Shown: positions 7,739 through 17,465, counted from the stretch's first letter. The stretch: DNA of 64,000 nt from Marinoscillum furvescens DSM 4134 (GCF_003386095.1 NZ_QREG01000023.1:1-64000), one strand, 5' to 3'. Numbers and translations are program-made. Notes: a model not told the origin generated them from the sequence alone.

Positions 7739-10700
7739 ATGAAAATGAACATTTTCCTAACTAGAAACTCCAGGAGCTTGCTCGGGCTACTGGCAATGAT
7801 GATGAGCTGTTGGGCATGGGCACAGCAGCGGACGGTGACGGGCACAGTCACTACTACCGACGGGGAAGAGTTGCCCGGGGTATCGGTACTGGTGTCAGGT
7901 ACCACATCTGGTACCATTACGGATATGGACGGCAATTACACACTTAGTGTCGAAGGTGATGATGCCCGTTTGATATTTAGTTTCATAGGTTTTGAGCAGA
8001 AAGAAGTGGCTGTGGGCAGCCGCTCTGTAGTAGACGTTACCATGACGGATGACCTGGTTTCTCTGGATGAAGTAGTGGTAGTGGGATATGGAGCCGTAAA
8101 GAAAAGCGACCTTACGGGCTCTGTTTCCTCCGTGAAGGCAGAAGAAATCGCAGCCTTTCCGGCATTGTCTGCAGTACAGACCTTGCAAGGTAGAGCTGCC
8201 GGTGTGCAGATCCAATCAAACAATGGAGGACAGCCGGGCGCCGACTACAGCATCAAAATTAGAGGTGGAACCTCCATCAATGCAAGTAGTGATCCTATTC
8301 GTGTGGTAGATGGGTTTGTAGGAGCAGAAATGCCTCCACCAGAAGACATTGCTTCTATCGAGATCCTAAAAGATGCTTCCGCTACAGCGATCTATGGGTC
8401 ACGCGGTGCCAATGGGGTTATACTCATTACCACTAAGCGTGGTAAGGCCGGCAAAACCAAAATTAACTTTAACAGCTCCTACACCACTCAGTCGGTACTT
8501 AATGAACTGGACCTACTCAATGGTGAGGAGTTTGGAGACTACATGCGACAACTTACGCCAGCCTACGAAGGTGGCGGAGCCAATACCAACTGGCAAGAGG
8601 AGATTTACCAGACAGGAATCATAGCCAACAATCAGCTTTCCATCACAGGAGGAAATGAGAATTTGCGCTATTACGTGTCAGGTACCTATTTTGATCAGCA
8701 AGGTGTGGTTATTGGGTCTGGCTACAATCGCTATTCGGTCAATAGCAACATGGATATTCAGGCCAACGACTTCCTGAAACTAGGTGTAAGCCTATACGGT
8801 CGCAGAAGTACCAGCGAAGGGGTCACCACTCAGGAAAATAGCGGAGGTGCCGGCCAGGCGGGAGTTATTTCATCTGCATTCCGTTTCAATCCAGACCTGG
8901 GCATCTACCATCCGGATGGCACATACACTACTTCTACGATAGGTGATGAAATAGATAACCCTTATGCCCTGGCTACGGCCTATGAGCGTGAGCGGGTAAC
9001 GGACAGGTTCCAAACCAACAACTACGCGGAGGTGGAGATAGCGGATTGGTTAACCTTCAAGAGCACACTTGGCCTGACGTATAACAACTGGCGAAACGGA
9101 GAGTATTATCCTTCCTCCCTAATAGCAGGAGCAAGCCAAAATGGGCTGGCAGAAATGGAGACTATGAAGCAAACCTCTGTACTAAGTGAAAACTACTTTA
9201 CGATCAACAAGACTGTAGGAGATCATTCCCTTACCTGGGTAAATGGTTATTCATACCAGCACAATCAAAGTGAGCGTTTCAATGCTGGCAATCGACAGTT
9301 TATCAATGATGCCGCAGGCTATTGGGGGTTAGGCAATGGATCTGATCCGTTGGTGCCCGGCTCTTCTATCACTGAGTCAGTGATTAAGTCCTACTATTCC
9401 CGAGCCAACTATTCGTTTTTGAACCGCTATATCCTCACGATGACGGCTCGTTATGACGGAGCTTCCAACTTTGCTGCTAAAAACAAATGGGCATTTTTTC
9501 CATCTGCGGCACTGGCCTGGGATATGAAAGGGGAGTCCTTTTTGGATCCCGTAGATTTTATTAGTCAATGGAAATGGCGAGTGAGTTATGGTGTGACCGG
9601 AAATCAGGCCATTGGTCCGTATCAGTCACTAGCTGAGCTGGCGTCTATTTACCATAGCAATGGCGATCAGCTACAAAACGCCTTGAAAGTGGATAATTTG
9701 GCCAATGATCAGCTCACCTGGGAGTCCACTACGCAGTTTGACATAGGTGCCGACATAGGTATCTATGATGGGAGAGTAAACCTGACTGTAGACTATTACA
9801 GAATGGAAACACAAGACTTGCTGGTTCAGCGACAGCTGCCATCATACGTGGGTGTATCTAGCCAGTGGCAAAACATCGGCAGGTTGGAAAACAAGGGTGT
9901 CGAACTTTCATTAAATACCCGAAATTTCGTAGGGCCATTTACGTGGGATACCGACTTCAATATTTCATTCAATCGTAATAAAATCCTCGAATTGCCTGAT
10001 CACGCAGATGAATTTTACAATTCTGCACCCGGACACTTCTTGCTTTCCAATACAGGTATACTGCGTGAAGGCGAGGCTGTGGGATCTTTTTACGGATTTA
10101 TCTATGACGGTATCTATCAGGCAGGTGATGAGTTTTTGCCAGGCAGTGGATTTGAGCAAGAGGCTGGCGGTGAGCGTTTTCAGGATATCAGTGGGCCTGA
10201 TGGAGTGCCTGACGGTGAGCTGACCAATGACGACCGTACGATCATCGGCAACCCCAACCCGGATTTTATCTGGTCCATGAACAATACCTTTACTTACAAA
10301 GGATTTGACCTCAATGTGTTTTTTCAGGGCTCTCAGGGTAACGAAATGCTCAACTATACCCTGATGGAGCTGGATATCCTTACAGGCCAAAACAATGCAA
10401 CCAAGGCGGCCTTGGATGCATGGACGCCTACCAACCCGAATACAGATGTGCCAAAAGTGACAGGAACACGGTCTAAACGTGTATCTACGCGCTGGGTATA
10501 TGATGCGAGCTATATCAGGTTGAAAAATGTGGCCCTGGGCTATACCTTTCCTAAAGCCTTGTTGGCAAAAGCCAAAATCAGCTCACTGCGCATGTACGTG
10601 AGTGCACAAAACCTACTCACCTTTACTGAGTACCCTGGTCTGGACCCAGAGGTAGGGTATCGCAACTCTAATAACAGTAGAAATGGAAACCTGATGGTAG

Positions 10701-10765
10701 GGCTCGACTATGGTAGCTATCCGAATGTGCGTGCTTTCACTTTTGGAATAAATCTGGGACTATAA
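7739..10765 (+). CDS. susC: SusC-type TonB-dependent outer-membrane transporter
   Basis: The 1008-aa protein has the normal SusC length. A signal peptide ending near AWAQQ is followed by a carboxypeptidase-D-like regulatory domain (about 30-105, TVTGTVTTTDGEELPGVSV), a TonB-interaction segment and plug domain (about 112-230, LDEVVVVGYGAVKKSDLTGS; the SusC signature GSRGANGVILITTKRG near 220), and a long beta-barrel that ends in a terminal strand (AFTFGINLGL). SusC barrels import oligosaccharides across the outer membrane with a SusD lid. The start could be ATG 7739 or the second ATG at 7745. It heads an operon with susD (21-base gap), GH88 and GH2. Confidence 0.96.
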   Translation: MKMNIFLTRNSRSLLGLLAMMMSCWAWAQQRTVTGTVTTTDGEELPGVSVLVSGTTSGTITDMDGNYTLSVEGDDARLIFSFIGFEQKEVAVGSRSVVDVTMTDDLVSLDEVVVVGYGAVKKSDLTGSVSSVKAEEIAAFPALSAVQTLQGRAAGVQIQSNNGGQPGADYSIKIRGGTSINASSDPIRVVDGFVGAEMPPPEDIASIEILKDASATAIYGSRGANGVILITTKRGKAGKTKINFNSSYTTQSVLNELDLLNGEEFGDYMRQLTPAYEGGGANTNWQEEIYQTGIIANNQLSITGGNENLRYYVSGTYFDQQGVVIGSGYNRYSVNSNMDIQANDFLKLGVSLYGRRSTSEGVTTQENSGGAGQAGVISSAFRFNPDLGIYHPDGTYTTSTIGDEIDNPYALATAYERERVTDRFQTNNYAEVEIADWLTFKSTLGLTYNNWRNGEYYPSSLIAGASQNGLAEMETMKQTSVLSENYFTINKTVGDHSLTWVNGYSYQHNQSERFNAGNRQFINDAAGYWGLGNGSDPLVPGSSITESVIKSYYSRANYSFLNRYILTMTARYDGASNFAAKNKWAFFPSAALAWDMKGESFLDPVDFISQWKWRVSYGVTGNQAIGPYQSLAELASIYHSNGDQLQNALKVDNLANDQLTWESTTQFDIGADIGIYDGRVNLTVDYYRMETQDLLVQRQLPSYVGVSSQWQNIGRLENKGVELSLNTRNFVGPFTWDTDFNISFNRNKILELPDHADEFYNSAPGHFLLSNTGILREGEAVGSFYGFIYDGIYQAGDEFLPGSGFEQEAGGERFQDISGPDGVPDGELTNDDRTIIGNPNPDFIWSMNNTFTYKGFDLNVFFQGSQGNEMLNYTLMELDILTGQNNATKAALDAWTPTNPNTDVPKVTGTRSKRVSTRWVYDASYIRLKNVALGYTFPKALLAKAKISSLRMYVSAQNLLTFTEYPGLDPEVGYRNSNNSRNGNLMVGLDYGSYPNVRAFTFGINLGL

Positions 10766-10786
10766 TCACCTCAAAAGAAGAAAATC

Positions 10787-12328
10787 ATGAAAAAGCAATA
10801 TTCAATATTTACACTTCTGGCATTCCTTTTCATCGCTTCGTTTTCTTGCGAGGATCTGGAAGAAGAACCTGTAGGCTTGCTCAATCCAGAGGCTTTTTAT
10901 AAAACACCCTCTGATGTACTTGTAGGACTAAACGGAGCCTATTCGGCTATAGCCAGCGAAGAGTTTTATGGACGTAAGCTTTCGCTCTCGCTGCTATTGA
11001 GGAGCGATATGGTCACCATAGGTGATCAGGGTACGAGTAGTCGACGAATTGACGTAGATCAGTTTAACATGTCTGCAGACAATGGCATGGTATCTAAGTT
11101 TTGGCCAAAGGGCTACGAAGCATTGGCTGCTGTCAACTATGCAGTAGAAGGTGCTGCGAATATCGATGCAGATGAGGAAGTGAGAAAAGCACTCATTGCT
11201 GAAGGATATTTCATACGTGCTTTTATCCATTTTCACTTTGTGCGGTTGTTTGGAAATATTCCCTATATAGACTTTCCGTTCAAGGATCCTGAGCTGGCTT
11301 ACAATCTGAAAGAAACAAACGTAGATGACGTTTATGCAGGTATCATCGCTGATTTGGAGTATGCAAAGGAATGGTTGCCAGACCAGCAAAATACTCGTGC
11401 CAGAGCCAGTAAAGGTGCTGCAGCAGCTCTGTTGGCTTCCGTGCAGCTGACTAGAGGCAACTGGCAAGCTGCCTATGACGAAGCTAAGTATGTGATAGAC
11501 AATGCCGGAGCATTTGGTTATGCCCTGGAGCCGGATTTTCAAGCCTTGTTTGATGCGAGTCTTCCCGAATCATCACCAGAAGTCATATTCGAAATTGACT
11601 TTAGAGGCAATGATCAGGATGCCGGAGGTAATTACAGTAGAGACTACATGGCTTCTGTTACAGGCATTCGTGGTGATAGCCGCCACGAAACAGGAGAGGG
11701 CTGGAGTGTAGCAGTACCCAGCATGGAGGTGTACAATAGCTGGGATTCACGTGACTATCGCAAAGCAGTGAGTTTCGATACGGTCACGCTGATCAACGAC
11801 GATACCGTTCATTATTCGAACTGGGATCAGGTGCCTCGTGGAGTGGCACGTCCTCATATCGCCAAATATTTCCGATATCCGGGCAAGTCGGGCATCAATG
11901 CCAGAGACTCAGATCAGGATTACCCGGTAATCCGATATGCGGAGGTGTTGCTGATAGCTGCAGAAGCCGCCAATGAGCTAAACGGACCTACAGCAGAGGC
12001 TATTGGGTTTGTAAACCAGGTACGTGAGCGTGCTCGACGTGAGCTGGATGGAGACGCTGCTACTAACAATGCTTATCCTGAAGATGTGACTACAGGTCAA
12101 ACACAAGATTCGTTTAGAGACCTGGTACTAAATGAGCGCAGACTTGAGCTTGCCTTCGAGTTTGGGCGATGGTATGACATAGTCCGCAGGCAGCTGGGTG
12201 AAGAGTCATTCGGTCCTGGCACACTCGAGCCAGACAATGCCTTTAAAGCTTCTAGAGACTACCTGTTTCCAAAGTTTGCGGGCGATTTGGACCGCAATGA
12301 AAACCTAAAACAGAACGACGGTTATTAA
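10787..12328 (+). CDS. susD: SusD/RagB-type glycan-binding lipoprotein
   Basis: The 513-aa protein starts with a lipoprotein signal (IASFSCED; the Cys near residue 21 would be lipidated) and has the SusD helical fold features: the N-terminal PEAFYKTPSDVLVGLNGAYSA segment, an AEGYFIRAFIHFHFVRLFGNIPY stretch typical of the TPR-like core, and the C-terminal RDLVLNERRLELAFEFGRWYDIVR signature. SusD is a surface lipoprotein that caps SusC and binds the glycan. The gene follows susC by 21 bases. Its stop at 12326-12328 touches a spurious ATG at 12328. Confidence 0.96.
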   Translation: MKKQYSIFTLLAFLFIASFSCEDLEEEPVGLLNPEAFYKTPSDVLVGLNGAYSAIASEEFYGRKLSLSLLLRSDMVTIGDQGTSSRRIDVDQFNMSADNGMVSKFWPKGYEALAAVNYAVEGAANIDADEEVRKALIAEGYFIRAFIHFHFVRLFGNIPYIDFPFKDPELAYNLKETNVDDVYAGIIADLEYAKEWLPDQQNTRARASKGAAAALLASVQLTRGNWQAAYDEAKYVIDNAGAFGYALEPDFQALFDASLPESSPEVIFEIDFRGNDQDAGGNYSRDYMASVTGIRGDSRHETGEGWSVAVPSMEVYNSWDSRDYRKAVSFDTVTLINDDTVHYSNWDQVPRGVARPHIAKYFRYPGKSGINARDSDQDYPVIRYAEVLLIAAEAANELNGPTAEAIGFVNQVRERARRELDGDAATNNAYPEDVTTGQTQDSFRDLVLNERRLELAFEFGRWYDIVRRQLGEESFGPGTLEPDNAFKASRDYLFPKFAGDLDRNENLKQNDGY

Positions 12329-12341
12329 TGCAAACAATTGA

Positions 12342-12372
12342 GGCTGCTTTGGAGCAATACTCCAGAGCAGCC
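12342..12372 (+). terminator. Intra-operon hairpin between susD and the GH88 gene
   Basis: GGCTGCTTTGGAG (12342-12354) pairs with CTCCAGAGCAGCC (12360-12372) over 13 bp with one G-U pair and a five-base loop. Only a weak T-rich tail (TTCTATAG) follows. It is more likely an attenuator or a 3' stabiliser of the susCD message than a full stop, since the enzyme genes have no other obvious promoter. Confidence 0.5.
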
Positions 12373-12405
12373 TTCTATAGAATCACAATTCAAATACACT
12401 TTTTC

Positions 12406-13599
12406 ATGTCAAAATTACTTGTTGCACTCTCGCTTGTAGTAATAGTCGTTTGCCACCAGGCATGTACTTCCAATCAGGAAACTCAAGCTGCTGAGAACCA
12501 AAAGTCTACATCAGCCAATCCGTTAGATTTTGTGATCTCTCGTGTGAAAAGCGTGGATTATCCTGCGCGGGCAGGAGCATTTCCGCGAAGCCTGGAACCA
12601 AATGGCGAAGTGCGGAAAGTGCCATCAAAAGATTGGACGAGTGGATTTTACCCTGGAGTCTTGTGGTATGCATTTGAGCTGAGCAAAGATCCCGCTATCA
12701 AAAAGCGGGCTGAAGAATGGACCTGGCTGGTAGAACCCGAGAAGACCAATGATCGCACCCACGATATGGGGTTTAAGATCAACTGTAGCTTTGGCAATGC
12801 TTATCGGCTGACAAGTAATGAAGATTACAAAGCAGTAATTCTGGAAAGTGCTGCTACGCTGGCTACCCGGTACAACGACACAGTAGGATGCATTAGATCC
12901 TGGGATTTCAATCGGGAGACCTGGGATTTTCCCGTAATCATCGACAACATGATGAACCTGGAGCTGCTGTTTTTGGCTACACAGTACGCTGGCGATTCTT
13001 CTTATTATGATATCGCTTATCAGCATGCCAAAACAACTTTAGAAAATCACTTTAGAGAGGACAATAGCTCTTATCATGTGGTAGACTATGATCCTGAGAC
13101 GGGCGAGGTGCGAATGAAAGTAACCCATCAGGGAATAAGTGATGAATCATCGTGGGCGAGGGGCCAGGCATGGGGACTTTACGGGTTTACGATGGCTTAC
13201 CGTTTTACCAAAGACTCCTCTTTTCTGAAAAAAGCCCAGGCTATTTATCAATATATGTTCAGCCACCCTTCACTACCTGGTGATTTAATTCCATACTGGG
13301 ATTATGATGCCCCAGATGATAACAAACCACGAGATGTGTCTGCAGCTACAGTTACTGCTTCAGCGCTTTATGAGCTGTCAGACTTTTCAGCAAATAGTAA
13401 TATGAGGGAACATGCAGATCAGATACTTGCCAACCTCATGAAGAACTACACTGTTCCAGAAAATGCACCTCATCCATTTATCCTTGACCATAGCACTGGC
13501 AACATGCCAAAGACTGATGAGGTGGATGTGCCGATAAGCTATGCTGATTATTACTTTATAGAAGCTCTCCTTCGTCAAAAGGAACTAGATCTAAGATGA
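12406..13599 (+). CDS. GH88 unsaturated glucuronyl hydrolase, lipoprotein
   Basis: The ATG at 12406 is preferred over the in-frame ATG at 12328 because it begins a good lipoprotein signal (VVIVVCHQACTSNQ) and lies after the intergenic hairpin. The 397-aa protein shows GH88 hallmarks: HDMGFKINCSFGNAYRLT, with Asp120 as one conserved acid, and RETWDFPVIIDNMMNLELL, with Asp180 as the other. The spacing of 60 is close to that of the catalytic pair in the characterised Bacillus enzyme. Further family segments include SSWARGQAWGLYGF and YWDYDAP. GH88 enzymes hydrate the 4,5-unsaturated uronic acid left at the non-reducing end by a lyase, releasing it from the oligosaccharide, most likely in the periplasm. 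It overlaps the GH2 start by four bases (ATGA), which implies translational coupling. Confidence 0.93.
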   Translation: MSKLLVALSLVVIVVCHQACTSNQETQAAENQKSTSANPLDFVISRVKSVDYPARAGAFPRSLEPNGEVRKVPSKDWTSGFYPGVLWYAFELSKDPAIKKRAEEWTWLVEPEKTNDRTHDMGFKINCSFGNAYRLTSNEDYKAVILESAATLATRYNDTVGCIRSWDFNRETWDFPVIIDNMMNLELLFLATQYAGDSSYYDIAYQHAKTTLENHFREDNSSYHVVDYDPETGEVRMKVTHQGISDESSWARGQAWGLYGFTMAYRFTKDSSFLKKAQAIYQYMFSHPSLPGDLIPYWDYDAPDDNKPRDVSAATVTASALYELSDFSANSNMREHADQILANLMKNYTVPENAPHPFILDHSTGNMPKTDEVDVPISYADYYFIEALLRQKELDLR

Positions 13600-15989
13600 T
13601 GATACCCAACAAATACTTGAATGTCCTGGTGCTGCTGATCGTCAGCGCTGGTGTGCTCGCGCAGAGCCGAATGACACTAATGAATGAGAACTGGCAGTAT
13701 CTGGAAGCAAATATGAGCAACATAGAGCAAGCCAGGAGCATGGACAATTGGGAGCCTATAGACCTTCCACACACCTGGAATGCCTTAGATGTGACCGACC
13801 AAACTCCAGGTTATAGACGAACTGCAAGTTGGTATCGAAAATCACTTGATTTAGAGCAGCTTAATGGAAGATACCTTTTGTACTTTGAGGGTGCCAACAC
13901 CAAGACTCAGCTCTATGTGAATGGGCGTTATGCCGGCGGTCATCTGGGGGGATATGTTGGTTTTGAAATAGAGCTCACAGAATTTTTAAAAAATGGAGCT
14001 AATGAACTAATGGTGCGGGTGGACAATGGGTATGATCGTCAGCTCATACCATCTCAGCAATCTGATTTTTTTATCTATGGAGGCATAACGCGGGATGTAT
14101 GGCTAAAGCAAGTACCCGAAACATATCTGTCAGACATCACCATTACTACGCCACAAGTCAGCGAAAAAGTAGGCCAAACGAACATCGCTGTGGAACTCAA
14201 AGGCAATGAAAAGCATCAGCAAGTAGTGGAACTCTCTATAGTAGACCCTACGGGAATCACCGTATTTTCGGATAAAGCTAAATCAGGAACGAGTGGAAAG
14301 GCGTTGTTTGAGTTTAAGGTGAAAAGGCCGATGCTTTGGGATATTTCAAACCCAAACCTGTACACTGTAGTAGCGCGTCTCAGCAATGGTGACGAGCTTC
14401 AGGATCGCTATGGCTATCGCTGGTTTCATTTCGAACCACACGGACCTTTTTACCTCAATGGTAAGCGGTTGTTGCTGCGAGGTACGCACCGGCATGAGGA
14501 ATTGGCAGGCGTAGGCGCGGCTCTGTCAAATGCTCAGCACCAAGCCGATATTCAGGCTATAAAGGACATGGGAGCAAATTTCATACGCCTGGGGCATTAC
14601 CCTCAGGACCCGGAAGTTTACCGCGCATGTGATGAGCTTGGGTTGCTGGTGTGGGATGAGCTGCCCTGGTGCCGTGGGGGAATAGGTGATGAAGTCTGGA
14701 AAGCCAATACACAACGACTGCTGGAGGAGATGATAGACCAAAACATCAACCACCCAAGTATTGTATTGTGGTCTCTGGGCAATGAAATTTATTGGTTGCC
14801 AGAATTTGAGGGTGGTGGTGATCCAGATGAGATCAACCCCTTTCTACAGCAACTGCACAACCTTTCTCATCAATTAGACCCGTATCGCAAGACGGCTATT
14901 AGAAAGTATTATGAAGGAGCGGATATTGTAGATGTCTTTAGTCCATCTATTTGGTCTGGCTGGTACTCAGGCACTTATAAGAATTACGAGCAGGCACTTA
15001 ACAAGTCTTTAGCTAAGTATGATCACTTCGTACATATGGAATATGGGGGCTCTAGCCATGTGGGCAGGCATACCGAAAATCCCATCACCGGAGATGGACT
15101 GATCAACCCAAATGAGTGGGAGGAAGCTGTGAACCAGGTAGAAGTGATGAACATTGCCCAAAATGGAGATTGGAGTGAAAATTACATCGTTGACTTGTTT
15201 GATTGGCACTTGCAGATCTCAGAGACTCATCCAGATTTTATGGGTAATGCCCAATGGGCTTTTCGTGATTTTGGGACCCCTTTACGCCCAGAAAATGACA
15301 TTCCATATGTAAACCAAAAAGGACTGGTGGACCGCTCAGGCAAACCCAAGGACGCATACTATGTATTCAAAAGCTATTGGTCGGATGAGCCATTTGCTTA
15401 TATAGAATCGCATACGTGGACCGAACGGTCTGGCCCTGATGGTGTAAAACGAGAAATTAATGTGTTTAGTAATGCTGATGAAGTGGAGTTTTTCCTAAAC
15501 GGAAAGCTTTTAGGTCGTAAACAAAGAGATTTGAGTAGTTATCCGGCTTGTGGCCTCACCTGGGATGTACAGTTTGAGGCTGGCGCTAACGAACTTCGCG
15601 CTGTAGCTTACAAGGCCGGTAAGCAGGTGGCCACGGATTCTATGACGGTAAATTATCGCTTTGAGAAAGCAGGTACCCCTGATGCATTAACGCTAAGTTT
15701 TGCTAAGCTGGAAAATGGCAATTTACTAGTGACAGCCCATGCCGTAGATCAAAACGGGCTGAGATGCCTGGATTATGAGGAAAAGGTGTATTTCCAATGC
15801 CTGGAGGGAGGGAAGCTGGTAGAGCATTTAGGCACTCCTACAGGTAGTTCTGTGATTGCTATGGCCAATGGGATGGCTGCTATTGAGGTAGTACCAGATG
15901 CGTCAGCGGCTACATTGGTGATGACCGTACTCAACCAGAGTTTTAAGGGGACGTTTCTGGAAATTCCGCTTCTGGTTAAAACACCATAA
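13596..15989 (+). CDS. GH2 glycosidase (beta-galactosidase/beta-glucuronidase type)
   Basis: The 797-aa exported protein (signal peptide to about AGVLAQ) has the GH2 layout: sugar-binding jelly roll (about 25-180, LPHTWNALD, YRRTASWYRK), immunoglobulin-like domain (about 180-275), TIM barrel (about 280-590) and C-terminal accessory beta domains. The probable acid/base is Glu397 in WSLGNEIYW and the nucleophile Glu482 in HMEYGGSSH; RLGHYPQ is another family motif. It should remove a beta-linked residue from oligosaccharides after GH88 has acted. Whether it takes galactose, glucuronate or another sugar cannot be read from the sequence. It is the last gene of the susCD operon and is followed by a terminator. 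Confidence 0.9.
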   Translation: MMIPNKYLNVLVLLIVSAGVLAQSRMTLMNENWQYLEANMSNIEQARSMDNWEPIDLPHTWNALDVTDQTPGYRRTASWYRKSLDLEQLNGRYLLYFEGANTKTQLYVNGRYAGGHLGGYVGFEIELTEFLKNGANELMVRVDNGYDRQLIPSQQSDFFIYGGITRDVWLKQVPETYLSDITITTPQVSEKVGQTNIAVELKGNEKHQQVVELSIVDPTGITVFSDKAKSGTSGKALFEFKVKRPMLWDISNPNLYTVVARLSNGDELQDRYGYRWFHFEPHGPFYLNGKRLLLRGTHRHEELAGVGAALSNAQHQADIQAIKDMGANFIRLGHYPQDPEVYRACDELGLLVWDELPWCRGGIGDEVWKANTQRLLEEMIDQNINHPSIVLWSLGNEIYWLPEFEGGGDPDEINPFLQQLHNLSHQLDPYRKTAIRKYYEGADIVDVFSPSIWSGWYSGTYKNYEQALNKSLAKYDHFVHMEYGGSSHVGRHTENPITGDGLINPNEWEEAVNQVEVMNIAQNGDWSENYIVDLFDWHLQISETHPDFMGNAQWAFRDFGTPLRPENDIPYVNQKGLVDRSGKPKDAYYVFKSYWSDEPFAYIESHTWTERSGPDGVKREINVFSNADEVEFFLNGKLLGRKQRDLSSYPACGLTWDVQFEAGANELRAVAYKAGKQVATDSMTVNYRFEKAGTPDALTLSFAKLENGNLLVTAHAVDQNGLRCLDYEEKVYFQCLEGGKLVEHLGTPTGSSVIAMANGMAAIEVVPDASAATLVMTVLNQSFKGTFLEIPLLVKTP

Positions 15990-15998
15990 AAATCGAAT

Positions 15999-16058
15999 AA
16001 AGCATACACCTGGCTCCAACAAGTAGAACAAATAAGTTTTTTGGTGTATGCTTTTTTC
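15999..16058 (+). terminator. Terminator of the susCD-GH88-GH2 operon
   Basis: AAAGCATACACC (15999-16010) pairs perfectly with GGTGTATGCTTT (16043-16054), with a 32-base loop and a T-rich tail. Confidence 0.75.
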
Positions 16059-16088
16059 TTTATCCTTTCAAATACCGATACAATCATT

Positions 16089-16140
16089 TATCGTCTATAT
16101 AGGCGATATTATTAATTATCGATTAAATAACCGATATTTG
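16089..16140 (+). promoter_or_regulatory. Twin inverted-repeat operator and -7 box before satD
   Basis: Two 20-bp imperfect palindromes, TATCGTCTATATAGGCGATA (16089-16108) and TATCGATTAAATAACCGATA (16117-16136), share the form TATCG-N10-CGATA with centres 28 bp apart. A further half site (ACCGATA) lies near 16074. The second palindrome overlaps GATATTTG (16133-16140), one mismatch from TAnnTTTG and four bases before the ATG. Binding would block the promoter. The SatD protein, which ends in a helix-turn-helix, is the obvious candidate ligand. Confidence 0.55.
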
Positions 16141-16144
16141 ATGA

Positions 16145-16738
16145 ATGTTCGCAATTCTTACCGGAGACATCATCAACTCTCGTCAGGTCAATTCTTCTCA
16201 ATGGATAGATGACCTGACAACAACACTCAATCAATACGGTAGCAGTCCACAGCAATGGGAAATATACCGGGGAGACAGTTTTCAACTCGAAGTAGCAGCT
16301 GCTAATGGCCTGCTTGCGGCGCTTCATCTCAAGGCTACTATTCGTCAGCACGCTGGTTTGGATGTGCGTGTGGCTATTGGCTTAGGCCAAAAGGACTATG
16401 AAGGAGCCCAGGTAACTCAATCAAATGGGCCTGCATTTGTCCGCTCTGGTCAGCTTTTTGACGAACTCAGAAAGCAGACACTGGCCGTACGGAGTGATGA
16501 TGAAAAGCGAGATGCACACATCAACCAACTACTTGCTCTCGCTACACTTACCATAGATCATTGGGCCCCAGGGGCAGCAGCGGTGGTGAAAGTCGCTATA
16601 GAGCATCCAAATGCTAACCAGCAGGAGCTAGCCCGCATCATGGGAAAATCTCAGAGTACTATAAGTGAAGCTCTCAAACGCGCAGGCTTTGAAGAGATCA
16701 TGAGAATGGAGCAGACTTTCAAAAACTCAATCAGCTAG
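16145..16738 (+). CDS. SatD family protein
   Basis: The 197-aa protein starts MFAILTGDIINSRQV, the characteristic SatD opening, followed by a nucleotidyl-cyclase-like alpha/beta segment (YRGDSFQLEV, VRVAIGLG). It ends in a helix-turn-helix (about residues 150-182, NQQELARIMGKSQSTISEALKRAGF). SatD proteins take their name from a Streptococcus mutans acid-tolerance locus, and their biochemical role is not known to me. The start lies only eight bases after a TATCG-N10-CGATA palindrome, which suggests autoregulation through the C-terminal HTH. The next gene, DUF3307, begins four bases after the stop, and this pairing recurs in Bacteroidota. Confidence 0.8.
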   Translation: MFAILTGDIINSRQVNSSQWIDDLTTTLNQYGSSPQQWEIYRGDSFQLEVAAANGLLAALHLKATIRQHAGLDVRVAIGLGQKDYEGAQVTQSNGPAFVRSGQLFDELRKQTLAVRSDDEKRDAHINQLLALATLTIDHWAPGAAAVVKVAIEHPNANQQELARIMGKSQSTISEALKRAGFEEIMRMEQTFKNSIS

Positions 16739-16742
16739 CCAG

Positions 16743-17456
16743 ATGCTTACCATCACACTAAAATTATTACTAGCGCACATAATAGGGGACTTTGTGCTTC
16801 AGCCAGCACAATGGGTTCGAGATAAGGAGCTCAAAAAAATTGCTTCACCATTTTTATACCTACATGTGCTTTTGCACGGGATGCTCGTCTGGCTGATGTT
16901 TCAGTTTGATGTGCAGTACTTATGGGTAGCCGTGACTATTTCGGTAAGTCATGGACTGATAGATGCGTGTAAATTATATGCCCAGCGTTGGCACCACAGA
17001 TGGGTGTTTTTCCTGGATCAACTAGCCCATTTAATAGTAATAGCTTGGGTGGTTCATGACTTGACCCCAAATGTGTGGACCTGGAACCTTAACCTGACAA
17101 ATGCACATTTTCTACTGATTACAGCGCTGCTGTTGGTCTCGGTAGTATCATCTATAGTTATGCGCGTGCTGATGTCCAGATGGGCCCTGGAAGAAGATAC
17201 TGCCGAAGAATCTCTTTCCAATGCTGGTAAATACATTGGTGTTTGCGAGCGACTGTTGGTGTTTGCTTTTATTGTTTTAGGTCAGTGGCAGGCCATTGGG
17301 TTTCTGATAGCGGCCAAGTCAGTATTCAGGTTTAGTGACCTGTCTCGCGCCAAAGACCGTAAACTTACCGAGTACATACTGATAGGCACCTTGCTGAGTT
17401 TTGGCTTGGCTATCATCATTGGCTTGGCCTATTTGCACCTACTCAAACATGTCTAA
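16743..17456 (+). CDS. DUF3307 integral membrane protein
   Basis: The 237-aa protein has about six or seven hydrophobic segments. It begins with the DUF3307 signature LLLAHIIGDFVLQPAQWV, in which conserved His and Asp residues lie in the first helix, and repeats a similar HGLIDACK motif in a later helix. A cytoplasmic loop near residues 140-165 carries acidic residues (EEDTAEE). The function is unknown to me. It is co-transcribed with SatD (four-base gap) and is followed by a strong hairpin. The SatD-DUF3307 pair separates two PUL transcription units and is probably unrelated to glycan use. Confidence 0.8.
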   Translation: MLTITLKLLLAHIIGDFVLQPAQWVRDKELKKIASPFLYLHVLLHGMLVWLMFQFDVQYLWVAVTISVSHGLIDACKLYAQRWHHRWVFFLDQLAHLIVIAWVVHDLTPNVWTWNLNLTNAHFLLITALLLVSVVSSIVMRVLMSRWALEEDTAEESLSNAGKYIGVCERLLVFAFIVLGQWQAIGFLIAAKSVFRFSDLSRAKDRKLTEYILIGTLLSFGLAIIIGLAYLHLLKHV

Positions 17457-17465
17457 TCAAAAATA

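Noticed and set aside
12328-12405. Upstream start for the GH88 gene at the susD stop
   Set aside because: It would translate the intergenic hairpin and bury the lipoprotein signal; ATG 12406 gives a normal lipoprotein.
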